A DNA stretch of 64,000 bases, from the NCBI GenBank assembly GCA_002682825.1, contig NOKP01000003.1, positions 2,418,001-2,482,000 on the forward strand. Reading direction: 5' to 3'. Both the position numbers and the translations under genes were made by a program. The notes under the pieces were generated by a model. The model ran no database searches. It was not told the origin of the DNA and saw only the letters and a program-made list of their open reading frames with translations. Shown in pieces: positions 10,194-22,375 of the stretch. The DNA comes from Neonectria sp. B-13 (Eukaryota; Ascomycota; Sordariomycetes; Hypocreales; Nectriaceae). How positions within the stretch are numbered: the first letter of the stretch is position 1; each line of letters opens with the position of its first letter.

Positions 10194-10805
10194 CTACCTC
10201 TCTCCCCATCGCCCATCCTGACCGTCCCAGAACCGCCGCATAACCCGATCCGCATACCCCTCGTCCAAGCCCCAGTTCTCAACCGCATCCTCGATGCCGC
10301 GCTCCATCCTGTCCACGTACTCGTCCCGCGGCACGTCCTCCTCGGTCCGCTCGCCGTCCACGTAGATGAGCGCCCGCAGCGTCTCCCCGTCGTCGGCCCC
10401 ATCACCGTCCTTGCGCGCCCACTTGACGTCCACCTGGTACTTCTGGTACGCCTGCGGCACGCCTTCGTACCCGTCCAGCTGGTCCTCGTCCTGCGGCGGG
10501 AGCAGATACAGCAGCCCGTAGACGCCCTCGTCGTCGTCCCCGTCCGTGGCCGTGGCCTTTCCCTTGTGGTTGTTGTCGTCCATCGAGATCTGTGCAACGT
10601 TGGCGTATCCCCGCCCGTTGATGAACCACTTCCATCCCTCCAGATGCGCCAGCCCGACCGGCGTCGAGTACGGGCACCGCTGCCGCATCTGCTCCGTCGA
10701 CAGGTTGGACCCGTAGGCAAAGTACAGCACCTCGTGTAGGTTGTCTTGCATCATCGTCATCGTGCTGCCCGTCGACTGTTGGCTATCCTCGTGTTGGAGG
10801 CTCAT
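10194..10805 (-). CDS. Gamma-glutamylcyclotransferase-like protein (AIG2/GGCT fold)
   Basis: Single exon, 203 residues. The N-terminus carries the family glycine loop YFAYGSNLS (residues 28-36), which binds the gamma-glutamyl backbone. DGYEGVP follows, with Glu114 in the position of the catalytic acid, then a Tyr-rich strand. Length and motif order match the cytosolic GGCT family, which releases 5-oxoproline from gamma-glutamyl dipeptides in glutathione turnover. A related AIG2-type function cannot be excluded. A second Met at residue 16 is an alternative start. The Asp-rich stretch around residue 90 is probably a surface loop. Confidence 0.85.
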   Translation of the reverse strand: MSLQHEDSQQSTGSTMTMMQDNLHEVLYFAYGSNLSTEQMRQRCPYSTPVGLAHLEGWKWFINGRGYANVAQISMDDNNHKGKATATDGDDDEGVYGLLYLLPPQDEDQLDGYEGVPQAYQKYQVDVKWARKDGDGADDGETLRALIYVDGERTEEDVPRDEYVDRMERGIEDAVENWGLDEGYADRVMRRFWDGQDGRWGER

Positions 10806-11524
10806 GGTGGGCAGTGTTGTCTGGTTTGGACTGAGTGAGGTTGAAAGAAATCGAGAGGAAGATGCTGTGATAGCGACCAGTGGCGCTCAAAGTTGTCTAA
10901 CCGACGCAGCGTTGCCCGATGCGGGTTCTCAATGCCAAAGACTGAAGTTCCTTTTATCCCTTGATCTTCTTCACCTTTGTCCTTCAAATATTTGTCTCTA
11001 GGACCAAGTGCGGACGGGAGGCCTGACGATGACTCGCCGGCGGTGGGTTGCGCGTAGGCAGCAAGGCGAACCCAGCCACGATTTAAGGAGCAGCTTAACT
11101 TAGCCCCCAAACGATCCACCAGACAAGTCCTACCAAGAACACACACGATGGTTCAATGTCCTTTGGCCCCAATGATGTATGATATGATGTTGATTCTCTT
11201 GCATACGAAACATCCTTTGGCTCTACCAACTGACTCAAAAGTATCTCGTTTTATACTACTAAATGCCTCCAAACTCCTTTGTATCCCTCCGTTACCATCC
11301 TCCAGAGTGCTTCCGTTCTGGTATCTAAATGCCCTAGTCCCCCCTGAGCCATCGATGCATTTCTAAGTTAAGCGAGCGTGATTATCCCCCAAGTCATATC
11401 ATCAGGCATGAGTCTCCCCTTCTCGTAATATTACATCACCCCCACCGTGGCCGTGGCCTTCTCGCATTACCTATTTCTTTCTCCCATTCCTCTACTTCGC
11501 GAATCCTGACTTTGCCATCTCCCC
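10806..11524. other. Intergenic region between GGCT-like start and STE11 stop
   Basis: About 720 bp, T-rich toward the MAPKKK stop codon (probable 3' UTR of the STE11 gene). No ORF with recognisable content. Confidence 0.5.
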
Positions 11525-14291
11525 TCAAGTAATGGGGATCAGGAATGGACTGAGCATCAGATCGTCCGCACTAGGTCGCAAGTTGTGGTCCATCTCAAAG
11601 GTCTGCGCCAGGAACGACTTGGCGTCCTCGCTGGCGTGCTCAGGAATCGTCGGCGACGCCTTGCCCCCTCCGATCTTGAAGATGGCCTGCAGTTGACTGC
11701 AGTCGGGGAACGGGTGGCTGCCCGTCATCATCTCTACCACCAGGCAGCCCAGGGACCAGATGTCCGCCTTGCGCGTGTACGACGTCTGCTTGACCACCTC
11801 GGGTGCCATCCAGAAGACGGATCCTTGAAGCGAGGGTCGATGCTTGTTGTTATTAGCACCACTCAGAATGTTCGACGCCTCGAGCTTCTTCGAGATACCG
11901 AAATCGGAAATCTTGATCGTCCCCTTGTTGTCAACCAGAATGTTGGCACCCTTGATGTCGCGGTGAATGATATCGCGGTTGTGGAGGTAAGAAAGACCCG
12001 TCAGGATCTGTCTTACAAAGCTTCGCACCAGGGGCTCCGGTAGTGCTCCGTACGAGTTAAGCATCGTCTGCACCGAGCCACCTGCAACGTACTCGAGGAA
12101 AATGTTGAGGTAGTCCGCCGATGAACTACAGCCCAGGTATTGCACAATGTTGGGGTGTCGAAGATCGCGAAGAAGGCTAATTTCTCTCTTAAGAGCCTCA
12201 ATCATGCTCTTCTTGCGCGAGTCGTTCTGGCTATTGGCGCCAGGCGCCGGCGTCTCCACTTGCTTGACGGCCAGAAGCTCACCGGTCACAGCATGCAAGG
12301 CTAGGTAGACAGAGCCGAATGAGCCCTGTCCGATGAGAGCACCCTTCATCCACTTGTTGTCGTCCCAGGACTCGCCAGCCAGGAAGCTTTGCAGCTCCTC
12401 ATCTGCATCGTCGCCGTCATCCGTCAGGGCCTGTTGGAGCTCCTGGAAAGACCCCGAGCCGGTCGATGTATCGCCATCAAAGTAGCTCGTGGTTCTGGTG
12501 TTGCCTTCAGGGTCTGTGACGCTCAACGCAGTTGTGTCAGAGCCGCTCTCGTTAAACGATACGTACGACTTGCGGTTAGGCTCGATGGGAGACTCTTCTT
12601 GGAGCGTATCCAGCATCGAAGACGTAACCGAGTCGCGATTGTAGCCATGGGGCCGTATATGCGAATCACGGGAGCGGATCTTGGCGATCTGCGTGTTGGC
12701 ATTCAACCATGAGTCGGCAATGGTGGGGATTGGGGGTGCGTCTTGAATGCTTGACGCAAAACTGAGATTGCTGGCGACGCTGAGCCGGCTATTGACCTTG
12801 CTCAGGCGTGTCGACCTTCTCATAGAAAGCCGAGCCGTTCGATCAATGTCCTCCCTAGTATGATCGGGGAAATAGGATGTCAGGTCAGAGGCAATGAGCT
12901 CGCTCGGGGGTCGTAGACCACCAAACTGGCGAAGCCCAGCCTTGCGTGGCTGAGGTCCCGACGGATCATTCGGGGCTGGCCGTTCTAAGTCCTGGGCAGC
13001 AGTCTGGACGTTCCGCTCCCGGTCTTGGTAGGATAAGGGGGAAAGGGGAGACTGAAGCTGGTCGTTCCACTTCTCTCCCAGCATCTTCTGAACCTTCAGC
13101 TGACTCCGCTTGTCGACACTCTCCAAGGCTCGCGCGTGCTTCTGTTGTTCCTCTTCCATGGCAATGGCGGCAGCCCGCTGCAGCTCTGGATCGCCAGGCT
13201 CGCCAGCAGGGACCCGCCGTAAGATTAAACGGTTGCGTTCGGGGCGGCGCTGGTCTTTGATGATGCGCCACAGCTCGGTGTCGCCCAGCCGTCGACATTG
13301 GCTGGGATCGGGATCGATGCCGGCGAGAACCCAGAAGCAGTAATTTCGTTCGTGGTCTTCGCGTAGGGCGAATTTTCGAAGCGTTACACGCATGACCTCT
13401 TCGCAGGTGTTGCAGTCGACGATCTTGACCACCTTGGTGACACCTCCGGTAGAAATGACGCGGATGACATCTTGTCCCTGTGGTAAGGCAGCCATCAGCG
13501 AACCATCCATACTGGAATTATTCCTGGTATGGGAAGTTACCAGACGGTGTGCCGGCAGATCTGGTGACGACCCGGCATGTCTCGAGCTGCTGTGATAGAC
13601 GGCACCTTGGGGATACCTTTGCTGCCGCACGGATCGACCATCACTGCCAGGTAGTGGAGAGTTGGGTCGGGAGGAGACGTTGTCGAGGGCCCCAGACAGG
13701 TCCATCTGTCTCGAGTATCGCTTGTTGGCGACGGGTGTCGGCATGCTGCGGGAGGTGTTGAGCGGGCGAGGTGAACCGCCAGGAGGGGCAAGGACATGAA
13801 TGTCAAGGCCACCGAAGGAGTCCTAAATAAAAGCATGGTCAGTTGGTGCATCCTATCACATCAGTGGCTCCAGATTTGCCTACCCTATTTCGCTTCTTTT
13901 GGTTGGCGTAGGCCTTCGTCCTTAACTTCTTAATGCCGAGAAAGAGGCGGACGCGATCTCCAACTTTGTCGATACCCATTTCCTTGAGGACCTCCTTGTC
14001 CATCTCGAGGAGGTTCTCGCCATTGATATGGTTCTTTCGGAACAGCTTCTCATACTCGCCACACTTGACAGTGCGGAGATAGTCTGCGACCATGTCCTCG
14101 TCCCAGTTCTTGACAGACTCGGGGTTGTCGGCATCGGAGAAGTTAGATTCGGTGGGGCTGGCGTAGATTTGACTCGAGGTGGGCATCGTGGGAGCTCTCC
14201 GCGGGGGAGGCATGGCTGACTGGGAGGAGGAGGGGGCGAGAGACGAGGCGCTGTGGCCGGTCGGAAATGATTTGGAGGCGAGCATGGCCAT
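11525..14291 (-). CDS. STE11: STE11-type MAP kinase kinase kinase
   Basis: Two exons, 14291-13884 and 13822-11525, joined across a 61-nt intron (GTAGGC...CTGAC...TTTAG). The product is 901 residues, the size of filamentous-fungal Ste11/Mst11/NRC-1. A SAM domain covers residues ~60-126 and a Ras-binding-like domain starts near 254 (VIRVISTGG...). A long Ser/Pro-rich linker leads to a C-terminal kinase domain at 627-901. The kinase has the Gly loop GQGSFGSVY, Lys656 in AVK, HRDIKGANIL with Asp758, DFG Asp776 and APEVV. In fungi this kinase acts with the Ste50 adaptor upstream of Ste7 and a Fus3/Kss1-type MAPK, in mating, appressorium formation and hyphal fusion. The order SAM, RBD, kinase is diagnostic; the symbol denotes the orthologue group. 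Confidence 0.95.
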
Positions 14292-14754
14292 TTTGAAAGA
14301 GACGGCTGGGGTTCAACGACCAGAAGAATAGGGAAAGAGAGTCGAGGAACGCGTCGGTGAGCAAGGTGTCGTCGTCGGCGTCGTGGTTGAACGAGCCGGT
14401 CGGTGCGTGAGACACCTGGGCAGAAATGGGGATTCCCAGGCTCAGCCACGGAGATTATTTGGAGCTGCAAACGGGTCGATCGCGAATGCAAGGTTGCAAC
14501 TGCAGCAGTCGGAACTGGAAGCGGAGCGACAATGAAGTGCGCTGGATTATTAGTTAGGTGTGAAATAGGGGATGCGATCAACGCGGGACGCCGGGAGGGC
14601 GGGAAGTAAGCTGAAGGCTTCGCGATGCAGAAGTAAAAGGGCAGAACGAAGACGGGCGTGGGCGAGGGCGAGGGCGAGACAAGGAGCGAGTATTAGAGGA
14701 TTACCACGCCGTGGATGGGATGCTTTGGCAGGCCAGGAACAGGGGGGCGGGACG

Positions 14755-14780
14755 TACAGGCTACAGGCTACAGGCTACAG
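14755..14780. repeat. (TACAGGC)n heptanucleotide repeat
   Basis: Three and a half direct copies of TACAGGC lie about 460 bp upstream of the STE11 start codon. Confidence 0.8.
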
Positions 14781-15584
14781 AACAGACGCTACAGGGAGGT
14801 GCAGGGGAGAGGGGACGGTGGGCGTTCACCACCAGGTACCTCCCCGGGATGCGTACACGTCGGTACCTACGTCACGGCGAGCTGGCGGCTGTCGATCCCC
14901 GCAGATCTCGCGGAAACAAAGTACAGAAGCGTGGCTGAGGGGTACCGCCTAGCTCAGGGTACCTGACGGTGAGGTGGTGCCGGGTCTTGGTTTAGGCTGG
15001 TTCAGGTTGGCGGGTTTGGCCAGAGCGGCGACGACGATTGGGCGGCGACTGGAGGGGTCCCCTGTAATCTTCGGTGGTGGACGTCGAAGAGGTGGCAGCG
15101 GACGTCGCAGGGATTGGAGTTGAAACCTGCTGCGGCGCGCTTTGCATGAAATGACGGGCTCCAGGTCAGATTACAGTACTTCGTGCACACGGACAAGACG
15201 GAGCACAGGCGGATCCCCGGATCCTCCAGAGGTTGGAGGAGGCATGTGAATGGAAACGGATCTATCTTTGCCGTCGATGTGATTGTTGTGTCGCTGGCGT
15301 GTTGCTGATCAAACTCTGGCGTGCCCCACGGAGGACTGGGAGACGTGGGAGACCTGGTAACAGCATGGTTGACGACGATGGTGATGCTATTTACAACATG
15401 TCCAGTGAGGGGAACCGGGAGGGGAGATGAAGAAGGCCAGCATGGGCGATCCCATGACGACGATGCTGCCTCTCTCACGGGTCACCGCTGCCTGTGCTGT
15501 AATGCTCACGGTCACATCACCGGGTGTGCATACGTATTTGGTCTCTTGGGCCCGGCCATTGGATCACTCTTCCCCTTCTCTGCC

Positions 15585-15627
15585 ATTGCATTTGCATTTG
15601 CATTTGCATTTGCATCTGCATTTGCAT
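15585..15627. repeat. (TTGCAT)n hexanucleotide repeat
   Basis: About seven tandem copies of TTGCAT, one changed to TCTGCAT-like, lie in the STE11-PHA2 intergenic region. Each unit creates an octamer-like ATTTGCAT. Confidence 0.85.
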
Positions 15628-17508
15628 CGCGTTCTTCGTATTGTGCCCGAGCCGATGTAGATACCCGATATACTTATAAGGTGCGAATACTTACCTTACT
15701 AGGTAGGTCGAGCCGAGCTTGAGCTTCAAAATAGTCTGCCTCTGCGAGTCATCCCATGAGAACATGCCCATCTCTCTCAGTAACAGTCGATGGCATCCCC
15801 CTGAGACCAAGGCAGACAATACCAAGGCCATACTATTAGAGCATAAATATTGCCGAACGGCCCTGATGCCACGAAGCACCCATCATCGTCAGACGCGCCA
15901 GTCCGGTGCGCCCAGGGCCCTGGACCTAAAGTGTGCTCGCCAGCTCGCCAACGCCGCCGTGGCTCGTGGGTGATTCGTGGACGAAAGAAGCCCTTGGGCA
16001 ACCTCGCGGCCGCTGATTCGGCGGCACAGGGGTGAAACGGTGAGACCCCGGGGGACCCTGGGATCGAGCGGCTGCAAGTGATAGGCCAGGCGCCGGGCCA
16101 GCATGAAACAGACCGCGTTTCGACCAGGGTCGCTCGGATGACGCCGGGGATCCAGGCGTGCAAGCGTGTCGACTGTCGAAACATGGGATGGGCGGGTAGT
16201 GGCACATGATCACGAGCCCCTCAGTGTATTATGCTCTGGTGATGCTGGCCGATGGGCAATGGCTGGTTGTGATTGCTCTTGAGCTTGGCCTCCGGTGACT
16301 CATTTGGCTCGTCTCAATCTCCTACCTGGTCGCACTCTGGTAAGTTGGCAAGGCAAGGTGGTAGTCGCCGCCGCAGGGACCTCTCTTCGTGTAAGCGACT
16401 CGACTACTGTATCCCAGTCTAGAGCTGAGGCCGCGACCCACGGGGCGACAGAACAATAGATCGCCTCTAGCTACCAAGCACAGAGAACTATCGACATCCA
16501 CGGAGCCACTCACAGGCAGCGGGTTCGGTACCCCATCTCGTGTGCGTATTGCGTGTGCGTGCGGGACATGTGGTTACGGAGCTTGGTGCTTCATGCGGTG
16601 CAAATCTACTCCGCTGGAAGGTCTGGATCATCTTGGCTTCACCGGGGTCATTCTTTGCTTTTGCCGCCTGAGTGAGCACCGAACCAAAGGCCAGCATACG
16701 AACACACGACGTACGCATGATCTTGTTTCGTTTACCGGCTACACGACACGGCTTAATAAAAAGCAATTGCCAAGCATACTATTAATTACCACGAATAGCA
16801 TGGCTCATATCTTTCTTTGTTGCGTCGCAGCCCTTGCATGTTGGGCGTTGCTTTGAGCGATCGCCAGAACGTGGAGGCGCCCGCCCTGTCGTGCCCTGTC
16901 GTGTTTCATCTTCTCCCTCTTCTTTTTTCGTTCCTTTTTCTCGGCCGCGGATGCATCGGCGCGTGCCCACAAGACAAGACAAAACACGCTGCACAACGCA
17001 ACGCAGATCTCAAGCTCCGGAAATCCTGTAATAGCTGCGGCGCTAGTTTGCTGACCGCCACTGGAATCGTCCTTGCAGCCCTGGAGCCACGTTTCGCTAG
17101 AAGTTGGTGGCTCCTCGGGACGCCGTTGGAAGAGGCTTTTCAGAGCTTCATTGGAGCCATGTAGGCTCTTGGACCGGGCGTTGGCGTCCGCCTCCTTGGA
17201 ATAAGGGAATGGGGGAATAGGGGAGGACCTAAGTCCGCACCATTGCTGTCCAAGCCTCGCTTTCTCTCGCTTTCTCTCGGACTCGTCAAAAAGCCATGCA
17301 CGCAGGCCTAAGGTATCCTTCGCGAAGCTGGAGACCAACAACAAGGGACTTGCCTGAACGTGTAGACGTCAGCGAGGGGCTCGGCCACGACATCTAGCAG
17401 CATCAACCTCAGTCCTCAGCCCTCAACGCCGTTGGACGGTTGGGGCTTTCTTCCCTTCACAGTTCACACACACACAAAGCGAAATCGATCTGAGAACCCA
17501 CTACTGCA

Positions 17509-17520
17509 AGCCACGTGGCT
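17509..17520. promoter_or_regulatory. Perfect palindrome AGCCACGTGGCT
   Basis: A 12-bp perfect palindrome with a CACGTG core lies about 980 bp upstream of the prephenate dehydratase start. A bHLH site is possible; nothing else in the sequence ties it to that gene. Confidence 0.25.
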
Positions 17521-18498
17521 GCGATCCAGATTCTCGGTCAGAGCATGGTTGAGCTGAAAGGGACGTGCTCGGCCATCTCGGCGCCGGGCCAAAAGCACAC
17601 CTGATTCTGCGATGCTTCTTTTGGCATGTTTGAGGCACGAATGTCCCTGTGCAAGCCCCGTGCAAATATGGTTCCTATTTTCTGGTTATTCTTCTGTTGC
17701 TAGATACGTTTTTCAGTGTTTTGTCAGTTGCTCGTTGCCATTCCCATCACTACCTCGGGTTCACTACCTTAGGTACTGCATATCTCATCCAACATTTATT
17801 AGCCAACGATGATGGAGGAGAACTTGGACAGACTCAAACCCTTTCTGGCTGCTGAGCATGCACAGCACCGGGGGCGTGGACACCTCTCTTTATCTACTTT
17901 CCGCCTTTTCTCTGTCCTCCTTTCGTACCCTTGTACTCTTCTTTTTCTTCTTCGGTCTGGACCGCTCTTCCCCAGGAAAGATACTGATCGAGTGATCAAC
18001 TGCCCGTTCCATCTTCCATCTTCCATCTTCCGCCGTGTGGGTGTGGGACCCCGCACATGCCGCCTCTCAGTTGCGCGCTATCTCGGCCCCCGCGCCCATC
18101 TGCCGACGAGCTGCTAGTGACGTACCTTTTTGCTCAACCTCTCAACCCACAACTCCAGAAAATCATGACTCCCCCACGGATTGCACCATCGCCGTGACCT
18201 CTCGGGTGTGAGACATCGACCCAATCCCGCGACCTCTTAGGCTTGCTGGCACCCACCTTCACAAATCGATATACTGTCACACCGATCAACTCCCCGAACG
18301 AGCAAGTGCCAGCTCACCTCCATCCCACGCCACTCCACTCTGTGGCACACAACGCCGTCCGTGTCCGCCGTGTCCGCACCGCATGCACCAGTAATTATCA
18401 CGGCGAGGACCTCTTTTTGTCGCATTCCACAGGCTCGCCAGGACATCGTTTCTGATCTTGGTTCGGGCTCGCCCCATTCCCACCCCGACTCGGACATC

Positions 18499-19619
18499 AT
18501 GACCGCCATTCGCAAACCCGTCGTCAGTTTTCTCGGCCCTGCTGCCTCCTACACGCACCAGGTGAGGCCATTCCCGCTTCCACCCTTCTTATTGCCACTT
18601 GCATGGCACTAACCCGGGTTGAATTTGTGTGCAGGCCGTCCGGCAGGCTTTCTCGGAATCTACCTGGGAGTTCCAGCCCGCAGTCACCATCGACGGTATG
18701 CATTCATGCGCCCGTACTTGTTTCTCATCGCTGATATCCTTCGGCAGATGTCTTCGACCAGGTCCAGGATGGCCAGGTCACCGCTGGCGTCGTGCCCTTT
18801 GAGAACTCTACCAATGGCTCCGTAGTCTTCACTTTGGATAATCTCGCAGATCGGGCCAAGCGCTATCCCGACATTACTGTCGATGGCGAGACTTATGTTG
18901 ATGTTCACCACTGTCTTGTCGGCCATAGGCATCTCGGCCTAGCATTGGAAGATAACGCAGAAGGGTCCGGTACATGCACTCCTACGGCGACTGATCCGTC
19001 TCCTCTCAAGCCTCGGTCCAAGCCTCTGAGCAGTCTGAAGCATGTCCAGCGGCTGTACTCCCACCCGCAGGCATTCGGTCAATGCACCGCTTTCATCTCC
19101 GCCTACCTCAAAGGGGTCGAGATTTTTGAGGTCAGCTCAACCAGCAAAGCCGCAGAGATTGTGAGCAAGGATAAGACGGGGACTTGGGCGGCAATTTCAA
19201 GCCAGCTCGCCGCTGAGATCCACGGTCTGGACTTTCTCGGCAAGTCTATTGAGGATCGCGAGGATAACACCACCCGATTCTTAATCATTGGTACCAATCC
19301 TTCCGTCCCCAGGGACTGGGATAACGCAAAGAAGTCCATCGCCAAGTCCGGGAGCAAGTCCCTCGTCTCCTTCACTGTACCTCACACCTCGCCTGGAGCA
19401 CTGGCCGATGTTCTTGCTTGTTTCCAAGCCTTCGACCTCAACCTGACCAGCATTAACAGCCGGCCCAGCTTGGTACAGCCTTTCCAGTACATATTTTTCG
19501 TCGAATTTGAAGGCCACAAGCATGATGATCCGGATGGGCGAGTCAAGGGGGCACTGGATAAGATCAGCCGAGCGGCCCAGAGTTGGAGATGGCTAGGAAG
19601 CTGGCCAAGATACAGATAA
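18499..19619 (+). CDS. PHA2: Prephenate dehydratase (phenylalanine biosynthesis)
   Basis: Three exons: 18499-18561, 18635-18695 and 18748-19619. The introns are 73 and 52 nt, and the product has 331 residues. The catalytic domain starts at once with VVSFLGPAASYTHQA, contains the substrate-site signature ENSTNGSV and, later, the Thr-Arg-Phe motif in NTTRFLIIG, which is needed for catalysis in this family. The last ~90 residues form an ACT regulatory domain (SLVSFTVPHTSPGALADV...), the usual site of phenylalanine feedback inhibition. The enzyme converts prephenate to phenylpyruvate. The length fits stand-alone fungal Pha2 enzymes rather than the fused bacterial P-protein. The first two exons are only 63 and 61 nt long. 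Confidence 0.95.
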
Positions 19620-20642
19620 CCAATACCAGACCACTCTCCCACGCGATTCATGGTCACAGGTCCACACCGACCAGCCGCTGCCGAGTGCCCGTCATGCAGG
19701 GCGTTGTGAGAAGTTCGAACTGGGCTCGGGGAGTTCCCCCATGCTGACCAAAAAGCCACTGCAAATTGCTCACGGGGTATTGGCAGGCTGGCAGTCTTCT
19801 CCGTAGCTTAGTGGGTCTCATGATTGCGTGCTTCCTCGACACGACATATTCTGGCAAGGAAGACATGTACCTGGACAATTGGACATATGGCCCGACCCGG
19901 GTGAACTGGAGGCATGACAGAGTCCTGGGATATCCAAAAGAAGATCGGCAGGTACTTGGGAAACCGGCCGCAGCCCCCCATGGTCCCATTGCCACCCCAA
20001 CAAGAACCATTCGGTTGCCCTGGGACTTGTACCAATTATGCTAATAGCCCGCCCGCCCGCAACTCGGCACGCAGAACCTATGGCGGCGAACCGCTTACGC
20101 GATAAGATATCCCTCACCTGTGAACTCAAAAGGTCAATGTGACGAAAGCAAGGAACGCAAGCAAGATGGGGGGGAGTTTATGGACCTGGCTTGCATCGGG
20201 TGGAATAAGCGTGGGGTTTGCCATGAGCTATTGGCCGTGGTGATGGTGGCACGCAAGCATGGTAACGTCGATGTGTGTCCGGGCGGAACCACCAACGGAC
20301 CATGACGTCTACGCCGCATGCGATGGACTCAATGAAGTCCAATGCCCGCCACACGCCAGGGTTGGCGTGGGAGGATCCCAGTCCCCAGGTGGATCGAGCT
20401 ACGGGCCATCGCTATAAATTTAAAAATGGAGTGGACGGCCTAGCATGACGAGCGACGACCCGGTGCGGCAAACTCTTTTGGACCATCCCGCCTGAAAACC
20501 ACGGTATTTATCAGGTCCAGAGGCCCCCCCGAGTTGGGATTTCTTTCTCTCCTGGCAAGTATCCTAAGACAGCCTCTTTGATGTTGACACGACAACACTT
20601 AACTGCTATTTCACCATTTTCTTGCTGGTTCTTTCTCCCAAA
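19620..20642. other. Intergenic region upstream of the sulfotransferase-fold gene
   Basis: This 1-kb stretch holds a TATA-like sequence near its end and no recognisable ORF. Confidence 0.5.
20413..20419 (+). promoter_or_regulatory. TATA-like element TATAAAT
   Basis: TATAAAT lies 224 bp upstream of the start codon of the sulfotransferase-fold gene, followed by a pyrimidine-rich tract. It is a plausible core promoter element, by position only. Confidence 0.35.
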
Positions 20643-22027
20643 ATGGCGCTCCGCCCTATCTTCGCCGCGACACACCCACGTGCTTGCTCTACGGCCTTCG
20701 AGAGGGTATGTACTATGTCATGAGGAACCAAAATCTCTCCCCCATCCGTCTGGAGACCGTGTTCAAATCGAATTCCCTCGTTAACGCTGAAAACCAGGTC
20801 TTCATGACTCGTCGTGACATCCTAGAGAGTATCCACGAACCCTTTGGTGATGCCTTTTACTTCGGCCCCGAGTTTCTGAGCGATCGCTTCAGAGACGATG
20901 CCGCCACCCGCGAGGCCAGCGGCTACGCCCAGAAGACATACAAGGACATCCTAGATTCCATCATGGAGGCAAAAAAAGAGGTTCGCCATTGACCCCTCTC
21001 TTTCGCCTCGTTGCATCCTCCTATTTCTACACCCCCTAAGTGTCCCCAGTGAGGGGCCTTGGTGTCATCCATGATCCACCTTGCTAGGAATGCTCGTAAT
21101 CCACGAGTTCGCGGCAATTGGGCGCGGCACAGCGCTGTAATGGCCTCTAGATGCCAGTCCCTGATTGTCTTGCCCACTCCCGTCAGTTGCGATTGCAGAT
21201 TAGATGCGCCCGTCGCGAGAGGCCAATGCCGTTGCGAGGGACTGATACTTACGCATACTAGGGCAAGCGCATCTTCATCAAGGACATGGCGTACTATCTC
21301 ATGAAGGCCGACAACAAGCCGACCCAGATCGCGCCGTCTCTTGGCGAAGACGAGCCCAGCAACCCTACGGTGCTGCCGCTTGAAATTCTCAAGCAGTTTC
21401 AGTTCACCTTCCTCATTCGCCACCCGCGTCGGGCTATCCCCTCGTATTACCGGTGTACAGTCCCGCCGCTGGACGAGGTCACCGGCTTCTACCACTTCAT
21501 GCCCAGTGAGGCTGGTTACGAGGAGCTTGTCACCCTTTTTGACTTCCTGCTCGAGTCGGGAATCGTCGACAAGGAGCAGCTGGTCATCGTCGACGCAGAC
21601 GACCTCCTCGACAACCCGGAGAAGACGATCCGTCTCTACTGCGAGAAGACGGGCATTGACTTCAAGCCCGAGATGCTGGACTGGAACGACAACGACAGCA
21701 CTCATGCTCGCGACGCCTTTGAGAAGTGGAATGGCTTCCACAACGACGCCATCAAGAGCTCCTCTCTCAAGCCCCGCACCCACGCCCAGGTGTGTATCTG
21801 ATCCCCTTTCTCTTTTCCTTCCGGCCGTGTCACCCCCGTGTGTAAAATTCCCGCCGTTGTTAGACGTCCAACTGATTGAGCTAACAAAGAAGACTTCCAC
21901 CACCGAATCGGAGAACAAGGACTGGGCGGCCAAGTGGGGCCCCGAGGCGCAGAAGGTGATCCGCCAGACGGTCGACGACAACGTCGCCCGCTATGAGTAC
22001 CTCAAGCAGTTTGCGCTGGAGATTTGA
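20643..22027 (+). CDS. Sulfotransferase-fold (P-loop-like) protein
   Basis: Four exons: 20643-20705, 20798-20980, 21262-21789 and 21890-22027, giving 303 residues. Residues 13-21 (RACSTAFER) resemble the 5'-phosphosulfate loop of the sulfotransferase superfamily. Residues ~131-146 (TFLIRHPRRAIPSYYR) resemble its 3'-phosphate-binding segment, with the conserved Arg and Ser. The exon-2 stretch HEPFGDAFYFGPE is typical of a fungal and plant branch annotated as sulfotransferase-like. The substrate is unknown; a true PAPS-dependent activity is inferred from fold only. Intron 2 is unusually long (281 nt) and begins with GTTCGC rather than GTRNGT, so its 5' border is the least certain. The gene is convergent with mL67, 348 bp away. 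Confidence 0.82.
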
Positions 22028-22375
22028 ACCATGGAAACATAATGTTACGTACGGTCTTTGTGATATTTCTTGCGCTTTACGAATTGTATTGAATGAAGGA
22101 ACTCTGCGTGTGGTTTTCAATAATTGCGGATTGTTGATACAATATGGGTACAACAACGACTCGGCTCTACGCCTTCCATTTTTATACAACCAGATTGAGA
22201 ATTTATGTGTACCATCTCTTCCCGTGCCACACCCAATCTGTCTTTTAGAATTTTCCATCTTTGGTATTCGTGAACTGTCTCCCAGCCGTGATATTGGTGC
22301 ATGTGGTGTTTATTGGGTACTCCTTAAAGTCGGCTTCGCTTCCTCCTTCTCTGGCTGCGTAGCCTCAGTTGAAGC
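22028..22375. other. Shared 3' region of two convergent genes
   Basis: A 348-bp AT-richer spacer between the sulfotransferase-fold gene (+) and mL67 (-). It presumably holds both terminators; no gene seen. Confidence 0.55.

Larger units (their letters stand above)
14292..18498. other. 4.2-kb intergenic region between divergent STE11 and PHA2
   Basis: Both flanking genes are transcribed outward, so this DNA holds both promoters. It contains a TACAGGC repeat, a TTGCAT hexamer repeat and a CACGTG palindrome at 17509-17520. ORFs up to 179 codons (for example 16805-17344 on the minus strand) overlap on both strands and carry no family motif. Confidence 0.5.

Noticed and set aside
16805..17344. 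179-codon minus-strand ORF
   Set aside because: It is overlapped by plus-strand ORFs and its Lys/Glu-rich part comes from a pyrimidine-rich tract; no motif.
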